Shown here piece by piece: positions 56,490-64,000 of a DNA stretch of 64,000 nucleotides (position 1 is its first letter; each line of letters starts with the position of its first letter). Both the position numbers and the translations under genes were made by a program. The notes beneath the pieces are model-generated. The model worked only from the letters and a program-made list of their open reading frames with translations, ran no database searches and was not told the origin of the DNA. The stretch is from Carya illinoinensis (taxonomy: Eukaryota; Streptophyta; Magnoliopsida; Fagales; Juglandaceae), in NCBI RefSeq assembly GCF_018687715.1, contig NC_056766.1:17974001-18038000 (forward strand), given 5' to 3'.

Positions 56490-57560
56490 TATTAGTGTAA
56501 AAATATGTGTGTTGGCATATTCATGCGACAAACTATGTAAAATTGTGTTGTAACAATGCTAAAGTGGGTTAAAGTGAAAAGGGATCAAAGTGAGCTCAAC
56601 ATGGCTTAAGCATAACTCATAGTGAGAGTTCGCTTGACAAGCACCTGACATGGAGCTCGAGCGAAACTCATACATAGAGTTCGCTTGACAAGGGATTGAC
56701 ATGCCACTCAAGCGGACATCCAAACAAAGTGTTCGCTCAACACCAGCTCAACATGGTGCTCAAGCATAATCCAGATAGAGAGTTCGCTCAACCCTCATTC
56801 AACAGTACGCTCTAGCGAAAACCCAAATAGAGAGTTCGCTCAACATCTGCTTGACTCATGGCTCGAGTGACTCCTTAAGTATAACGTGCACTTGACACTT
56901 TGCTCAAGCGAATGTTCAGACTCTTACTAAGGTTTGAGCGTTGTATTCCTTTGTGGCTATAAAAGGAAACTTAAGCTCAATTTCATTAGGTGGAGAAACT
57001 AAGCTAAAGCAGCGCCCCTTCCAAGAGAAACACCATTCTACATTCAAAGTTGATTCTCACTTGAGAAACATCTCTATCATATCACACCCATGATTAAACA
57101 CAATTGAGTCCATTGGTGTGGAAATTTTCATTGCCCAAAAGGGATTCTAGAGCTGCCATTGATGTGGAGATCGAGAGGTTCTCATGGGAAGCTATGGAAA
57201 GGTCGAAGTTCTAGAACTGCATGCGTGCAAAGATTGAGTGGGTCACTCATAGTGTTACAAGCTAAGTTTAGCCCCTGCAAAGGTTTTATGAGTGCTTCTA
57301 AATTAGTTGTAACAAACTAAAATTTTTATAGTGGATTTGAGGTGGTGACTTACACACGAAATGGTTTTAGATTTTGAAAATATTTTTCAAATGAGTTTCC
57401 ACTTCGTGACCAAATTGTTGTATTGATTATTTGTGTGATTTGTTTCATTGATTAATTATTTGTTTAACAATACTTTTAAATAGATTATCAAAATTGAATT
57501 ACACATATTTAGCCCCATTTAGGTGTTGTGTTGGGGTAGAACCACCGCTTTTTCAGTAGT
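56490..57560. mobile_element. LTR-like stretch with gagttcgctcaac repeats
   Basis: Five to six imperfect units of about 54 bp (gagttcgct(t/c)gac, ctcaagcgaa) lie at 56580-56950. The same motif type occurs in the intron-3 LTR (18990-19230). TATA-like ggctataaaaggaa at 56955-56968 and the gtgttggggtagaaccaccgc end suggest an LTR. Exact ends and target duplication were not found. Confidence 0.5.
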
Positions 57561-57703
57561 GAAGACAGATGTTGGTAATCAAGTCTCATGGTTAGAAGGT
57601 TTGAAAAATATCAATAAAGTTTAGATCAATAAAGTTTGGGGTGAATAAATCAACTATTCATAGAATCCAATTTCCATCAAAAGAATTTGTAAAAAGAAGT
57701 TTG

Positions 57704-57706
<3 letters not shown>

Positions 57707-57735
<29 letters not shown>
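57707..57735. repeat. (AT)n microsatellite
   Basis: An uninterrupted run of AT dinucleotides. Confidence 0.95.
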
Positions 57736-57737
<2 letters not shown>

Positions 57738-58078
57738 ATTACGAATAGCCAACCATCAAGGTATTAGTGTTGGGCCCAAATATTAGGCTTAAAAAACTCA
57801 GGAATATTGGGTTGGAGCCAACGGATTGAAACATTTTTCTTTTAAATTCTCTTAAATAAAATTATTCGCCGAGAATTTACACACTCCTAAAATTAATTGG
57901 GACCCTATTCTCAAACACCCAGTTCCAATTAAAAAAATTATGGGATACTGGGGTCACAACTCTTGCCATCATTGAATGCAAGATTAGTTGAATGAAATTT
58001 TGCCATCATATGTGTCCTTACAAGGAGTTTACATTCATTCAATATTTGTTTAATAACTCGCTCTAATTGATGAAAATT

Positions 58079-58215
58079 AGGGGTGTAACGGGTCCGATTT
58101 TAGATATATTTTAGAATCAAATCGGTATATACCAGTTTTGAGATTTGAAAAACTGATACTGCACCGATTACACCCCTAAACTGATACTTCCGATTTCACC
58201 GGTTCTGGTCCCTTT
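58079..58215. mobile_element. Remnant of the TAGGGGTGTAA hAT-like family
   Basis: It starts TAGGGGTGTAACGGGTCC and matches the reverse complement of the right end of 34623-35199 over more than 100 bp (ttttagat, cggtatataccagttt, aaactgatact). An internal TTACACCCCTA at 58168-58178 looks like a second terminus but fits this alignment as internal sequence. The other end is not recognisable. Confidence 0.7.
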
Positions 58216-58627
58216 TTTTCGGTATATTATATAGTATATATAATATAGTATATTACAATATATAATAAGATAATGACAATAAATTTTAGTATATTATAAT
58301 ATATATTGTAATTATATTATAGATTATAGTGATGTATTATAATATATAATATAGTATATTATAATGTATAGTGATATAGTATTAGTATAACTATTAGAGT
58401 AATTCTACATACAATTATAAAGTGAGCAAATGCCGTATAATTGTTTTGAAAAAGAGTGGAGTCTATTATTAAAAAATTAATTTTTTTCATGTGGGTCTTC
58501 TGTTTTATTCACTTTTTTCAAAATGATTACGTGATGATTACACAATTCAAGATTGCAAATATCTTTCCTTTAACTATTAATACAATAGGCTATAGTGATA
58601 TAGGATTTTAAAATTTAATATTATATT

Positions 58628-59325
58628 TGTTAACGACGTGTTTCGTCAACAAACCGGAAGAGGAGAAGGATCCCTCCCTAAAGAGCTAAGGTGGCATTGG
58701 GCCCCATTTGGCGATGTGTAAGCCCTAATATGTTGGGCTTGGACAAGGTTGTGTGGGCCCCAGCTAATTCGGTGTGCCTGTACGGAGTCCGTGCACATGG
58801 CCATGATGGTGAAAGTAGATAAATGCATGAAAAATATAGAGAGATAAACACAAAGACTTACGTGGTTCAGCACTGGACCTAAGTTCATGGGAGTTTGGGA
58901 AGAAGAGAATCCACTATAATAAGCTTGATTTACAGTCTCTCAAGGTCTCTCATCCTCACTGTATAATAGGTTTCGTAAATCTCTTTTCTCGGTCTATACA
59001 CTATTGCAGGATCCCATGTCTAGAGGTTGAAGAAGTCTTCTTAATAAGCTGCCTCCTAAGAAGTCTACCCAAAGAGTCCATTTGAAGTCCTCAGTTGTCT
59101 TTCTTTCTCTTCTTTTATGTCATATCACCTTGCCTTACTTCTTTTCCCTTCTTTTCCTCCTGCTATGCTATCCTGGCATTGCTTTGCCTCCCTTTCTTTC
59201 CTTTCCTCTTCTTTTTTTCTTTTGTCTTCCCTCCATTTTTCCATATTTTGTCCTCTAGTGAAGCCCCATTGATGGGCTAGGTCTTTAGAGCCCATGTGGG
59301 CCTATGACAAAAACCCACCCTAACA
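58628..59325 (-). mobile_element. LTR-like sequence with TGTTA/TAACA ends
   Basis: The 698-bp stretch starts TGTTAACGACG and ends CACCCTAACA. It contains acttacgtggttcagcac, the counterpart of taacgtggttcggc in the Copia LTRs at 6195 and 11337, in the same orientation. No target duplication, primer site or polypurine tract adjoins it, so the ends could be wrong. Confidence 0.5.
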
Positions 59326-59599
59326 GATGACCGTGATTCTTAAAGGCAATTTTGCTCAAACGCTAACCTTAAAAATCTTCAACAGTAAAATATGTATCTA
59401 AACTGATCTGTCCAAGTTCATAGAGAAATAAATTTTAATAACTGGTCCTTATTCATCCGTTCCTAGAGCTAAGCAGTGAAGGTTTCCAAGTTGGGATTAG
59501 GAAGGACATGGGTCGAAAGCGAAGTGCAACCATGCAACTCATCTTGGCGAGATAAGCAGGAGATAGCTAAGCAGCATGTTAAGGTTGAACTTGCTCTAG

Positions 59600-60780
59600 A
59601 TCTTCAGAGGTAACCGAGTGGTCTATTAAGACAGGGCCCACCTCTGACAGAGGTCGAGTTGCGCATAAGCCTAGCTTGCCCACATATTCCAATGGAGGTT
59701 GAGTGGCATGTAAACCTAGCTTGCCTCACTAACCTCTGTGCTTGGCGAGAGGGGGCTATTAGGACTGGGCTCACCCAAATACTCAGATGGAGGTCGAGTG
59801 GTGCGTAAGCCTAGCTCACCTTGTTAACCCTCGTGCTTGGCGAGAGGAGGCATAGTGGCATGTAAACCTAGCTCGCCCAAATATTCCAATGGAGGTCGAG
59901 TGGCACGTAAGACTAGCCCGCCTCATTGACCCTCACGCTCGACAAAAGGGAATTGAGTGATATGTAAGACTGGGCTTGTCCAAATACTCAGACAGAGGCC
60001 TAGCTCGCCTCGTTGACCCTCATGCTTGATGAGAGGGGGCCAAGTGGCTTGTAAGCCTAACTCGCTAAGATACTTTGAAGAAGGTCGCGCGGTAAGAGAT
60101 CATGCACCTCGTTGACCCTCGTTCTCGATGAGAGGGGGCCAAGTGGTGCATAAGCTAGAACTCACCTAGATACTTTGAAGAAGGTTGCGCGGTAAGAGAT
60201 CATATGCGCCTCGTTGACCCCCGCTCTCGGCGAGAGAGGACCTAGCTATATATAAGACCAACCCTACCCAAATAATCTGACGAAGGTCGAGTGGCATGGA
60301 AGCCATGCTCGCCTTGTTGATAGGGATCACCCAAGTACTCTGACGGAGGCCGCACGGTTAGATTGTATACGCCTTGTTGACCCTCATGCTCAGTGAAGGG
60401 GGGCCGAGTGGTATGTAAGACAGGACTCAGTCAAGTACTCTAACAAAGGCTGCACAATTAGATTGTATGTGCCTTGTTGACCCTCACTCTCGGCAAAAGG
60501 GGGTCGAGTGGTATATAAGATCGAGCTAGCCCAAATGCTCTGATGGAGGCCATGTGGTTAGATAATGCACGCCTTGTTGACCCTCGCACTCAGCGAGAGG
60601 GGCTGAGCAGTATATAAGACCGAACTCACCCAAATGCTCTAACGGAGGCCATGTGGTTAGATAATGCGCCTTGTTGACCCTCACACTCGATAAGAGGGGC
60701 TGAACAGTATGTAAGACCGAGCTTGCCCAAATGCTCTGACGGAGGCCGTATTGTTAGATCATATGTGCCTCATTGATGTT
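59600..60780. repeat. Tandem array, about 12 units of 97 bp
   Basis: The string gttgaccctc(g/a) recurs near 59824, 59921, 60015, 60111, 60213, 60378, 60476, 60575 and 60673, spaced 92-103 bp. Each unit also has ggtcgagtgg, cgtaag and tactctgacggaggcc variants. It is GC-rich and non-coding. Confidence 0.9.
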
Positions 60781-60849
60781 GTGAAGGTCAAAGAAGTTGG
60801 TGCAAATAATCACTAGAGTTTGCAAACCAAATATGTTTGGTGGATGTGC

Positions 60850-62140
60850 AATGAAGATGCTTGTCTAACTGAGTTGTCTGGCTGGAGCACTATCAGTCAT
60901 AGGAGATGTCGTCATCAGAGACAGGTAGTCTTGGGACTATCCTGCACTCCACTAAGGGAAGGGTAGGGGCGCCTCAAGCCATACCCTCCCCTTTTAGCCC
61001 CCCAAGGAGGTCATCATCCCTTTGGTGTGATGGGATAGGGTCATGTTCATGCAGCCTTAGGGTTAATTTTGCCTATTGAGCCACATGTGGAGGTAGTCTC
61101 TTCGGGCAGTACGTCTAACTAAACTCACTCCCATTTGTTAAACTCTCACAGAAAATGAGAGTAAGGTTCAGGCTAGCACTAGAAACTCTTCGTCATGGTA
61201 GAACGAGGTATGTTTGGGCAATCTTAGGGCTGGACCCTCTCTCCCCCGCAGGAGGGTCGAGATGGCCTCTGGTTCATCCTTCCCTTGCGTACCCCGAGGA
61301 GAGGTCATTTGTTCGGGTGGTCCCTGACTGGACCCTTTCCCGTAGGTCGATACGGCTGCCCTTTGGCATTACACCCATATCTTTGGTATCCCATAGGGGA
61401 GGTTATAATTGGAGGGCCTAGGGCCGGTCCACTCTTTGCCACAATGTGGACGGGGTCATATTCGAGCAACCTCAAGGCTAGACTAGCTTTTCCCCTTTGG
61501 GGAGATTGGGACAGCCCAGGGCTAGACTAGTCTGTTCAGGCAATTTGTGATTGTAACCGCTCCTGCCCGTTGACATTGTTGGGAGGTAAGTGAGGATCGG
61601 GCTGGTGTCACGTCCACTTTTTGTCTTGTCGGAATGAGTTATGTTCGAGCAACCTCAGGGCTGGACTCACTCTCCCCCGTGGGAGGGTTGAGATGGTCTC
61701 TAGCTCACCTCACCCTGTGGTGTCTCGAAAGGAGGCAATCTGATCAGGCAGTCCCTGACTGGACCCGCTCCCGCTGGTAGATGCCCATAACGAAGGTAAG
61801 TTGGTGTGCGATCGGGACTAGCCCGCTTCCCATCGCAAGAGGAATAAAGCAACCATTTGGCATTACACTCCTCTCTTCGATGCCCTACCACCCGGGGGGG
61901 GGGGGGGGGGTTCAGTCATGGAAGGTCGAGAGGCCGTCCATATCTTCACCGCGATGGGGATGGGGTCATGTTCAAACAGCCTTAGGGCTGGACTCGCTCT
62001 CCCCCGTACGGAAGAGCGGGATAGCCCAGGGCTAATCTTGCCTATTGACCCACATGTGGAGGTAGTCTATTTTGGTAGTTTGCGACTATACTCCCGCCCG
62101 TTGATATCACCAAGAAGGGTGAATTGGTGGAGATTTTGAG
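60850..62140 (-). repeat. Repetitive 3' region of a Gypsy element, inverse to 33620-34490
   Basis: Irregular repeats of gggctggactc, ctctcccccgt, acatgtggaggtagtc and cccgttgacatt. The reverse complement matches the 3' region of the Gypsy remnant at 33620-34490. A second element of that family once lay here on the minus strand; its coding part is not in the window. Confidence 0.7.
61894..61910. repeat. G17 homopolymer
   Basis: Seventeen guanines in a row following CCACCC. Length may be an assembly estimate. Confidence 0.95.
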
Positions 62141-64000
62141 TATGGCTGTATAGCTAGAGTTCCACACCACAAGTATCAACTATGTTAGCAAAAATAGAAT
62201 TCACATAAGTTTTAAAGAAGACAAACTGAAGTATTTTAGCTGCTATAGTGTAATGCATGTCCTTGTGGTGAGTCATTTAGAAAATGATTTTAAGAAAATA
62301 TACGGGAATTACGGTTCCTTTTGAAATTTTTTTTTCTTTCGTGCCAGGATATAAAAGACTACATATTTATAAATAAAACTTGTTTTCTTAATTAAAAAGT
62401 TACAGCGAAAAATATTAAATTTTATAATTAAAGTCTCTCATACAAAATAGCATGCCTAGGCTTTCGTGCTCTTCCCCTTATACTATGTTTGTCCTGACGT
62501 GTCTTGCTCATTTTGTCCCAATGAGGGCACACATTAAAACTAAAATGATTCGTAATCATTACTTCATACAGTTAAAATATAATAATATAGGTTTTCAAAC
62601 ATGCATTCATCACTCCATACATATCATACATAGACATTCAATTCATTTTAAAACGTTGCGAGGCGGAGTTTTTCTTTAAAGAGGTTTTTTTTTTACTTAA
62701 AGCAGTTCCCCATGCCTCACTGCATTCATTTCTTAAAGGGTCTTTTCATGCATACACATACATCTTTTCATACATGCATGCATTCTTTCTTAACATACAT
62801 ACATCTTTTCATACATACATGCATTATTTCTTAACATACATACATACATTCTTTCTTATCGCTTTTATTGGCTATTGCACACTGTTAATCCCATTGTACT
62901 GGGGTTAGCAGTCTTTTGGACTTGATTCTGCCCATGGGCATAGGTTGGGAATCCATTTCGTTAGGGTGGAGCACTAGGTGCACTACTAGTACTACTTATC
63001 TGTCATTGCAATCTGCTCAGTCCAGTCCTTCGGTACCTTTTCTTTCCATTCATGTGGCCGTTACGTATTTTCACACATTAAACATTCAGTCCTTTCCATT
63101 CATTCCTTTTCAGTTCTTTACAGTCTAGTCCTTTCCAGTTCTTTCATTCCTTTTTTTTAGTTCATTCATTTATTCCAGTCCTTTCAATTCTTACAGTCCA
63201 TCAGTCCTTTTATTCATAAAAGTCATTTTAAAAGCATGGAATATTTTAAAACTCTTTCTTCAGGCCGAGACCTCTCATTTCATTTCGTGAAAATGCATAC
63301 AATACATACCACATATAACATTTATTCACATGCATACACTTACATACTTTGGGTGTGTGACAATGGGCTGCCAAGGAAGGTCGTTACGTACATGTACTTA
63401 AAAACTTATGCTTAGCATCCTTTTTTAAAACGTCTTTCGTGTCAGTTCGTAAAGCATCGTAAAGAAAAGCATTTGTTTTTATCTTCTTATCTTTTAGAAA
63501 AACTCTAGAAGAGTATGACCGCAATACTTACTTGGACTTCATGCCATACTCATTCGATGCAGTCCATTCATGTGCATGTCAGATGGCAACCTACATGTAT
63601 ACACATTACCTCACATCATTCTCTGTCTAATGCAAAAGCAACTATACTAGAAATAGAACTTAGAACACTTTCCGTCCATCCTTAGGCTCTTACATGCCAT
63701 TTACTATGGTAAAACCTTCGGAGTCTTATACCTTAAAGTGAAACTTCGTAATTCACCTTAGGGTTAAGACACTAAGACATTTGTCTTATTCTTCTATCAA
63801 CCACATATTGACGCATGACTCAGACTGACTAAGTCACACATCCTAATCCTAGACAACTTACCCATTACTACCTTCATGTATCCTAGCCCATAACCAATCT
63901 CCATTTTCATCCATACATGCCACAAGGCTTTAAGCCAACTCTGGGGCTAAAACACCGCGTAACCATGTTGAAAACAAATTTTCCATTATATATGGTAAAT
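62141..64000. other. Low-complexity, LTR-like DNA at right edge
   Basis: Repeats of catacatacat and ttcttaacatacatacat at 62745-62860, and of cattccttt and cagtccttt at 63010-63200. The style resembles the tandem-rich end of the 5.1-kb LTR, but in other sequence. No coding frame is supported. Confidence 0.4.

Noticed and set aside
58168..58178. TTACACCCCTA as the right end of a 100-bp MITE
   Set aside because: No 8-bp duplication matches across 58079-58178, and the sequence aligns with the interior of the element at 34623-35199.
58623..59330. Solo LTR with target duplication
   Set aside because: TG/CA ends are present but the flanks ATATT and GATGA differ, so only an LTR-like sequence is reported.
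59600..60780. CRISPR-like or gene-family array
   Set aside because: The 97-bp units vary throughout and have no repeat-spacer structure or open frame; it is a tandem array of retrotransposon origin.

Overview
The window looks like nuclear DNA of a woody eudicot. It has AT-rich intergenic DNA, GT-AG introns, plant LTR retrotransposons with tRNA-Met or similar primer sites, plant LINEs with DUF4283 and RNase H domains, MITEs, and fragments of plant gene families (CNGC, PPR, FAR1-like). A Fagales genome such as walnut, hickory or oak is my guess from the repeat style only; no single diagnostic gene is present.

The only gene that reads through intact is a cyclic nucleotide-gated channel (CNGC) on the minus strand. 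Seven exons can be joined in frame from the ATG at 21721 down to the TAA at 2343, giving 634 codons, and every intron has GT-AG ends. Its fifth intron (4137-17157, 13 kb) holds nested transposons: a degraded LINE (about 4560-15625), a nearly complete but inactivated Copia element inside that LINE (6195-11758), and a second LINE 3' fragment (about 15950-17112). Intron 3 holds a deleted LTR element and intron 1 an unexplained insertion. A Copia remnant (1-2260) lies just beyond the stop codon.

A second copy of the CNGC 5' half lies at 38164-39786, also minus. It has a lost splice acceptor, a stop codon and an in-frame deletion. The LTR remnant of intron 3 is present at the matching place of both copies, so that insertion predates the duplication. 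After the duplication the second copy received a LINE (35534-38119) and three hAT-like elements with 8-bp target duplications. One of these, sitting inside the LINE, carries a fragment of a peroxisomal enoyl-CoA isomerase-like gene. Four diverged copies of a CNGC upstream block (23.4, 27.4, 40.5 and 54.5 kb) suggest that the locus was once a larger tandem array.

The rest is transposon and repeat DNA. A Ty3/Gypsy remnant (28108-34490) is split by a 2.3-kb LTR-like insertion. Solo LTRs lie at 41879-43287 (TSD CAACT) and 49043-54148 (5.1 kb, TSD TCCTG). A 0.87-kb poly-A retroposon lies at 25803-26671 with a 17-bp TSD. A PPR pseudogene (45110-46075) and a FAR1-like fragment (46634-47560) follow. 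The right end (56-64 kb) is LINE, LTR and tandem-array debris, including about 12 units of a 97-bp repeat. I saw no CRISPR array, rRNA gene or convincing tRNA gene.
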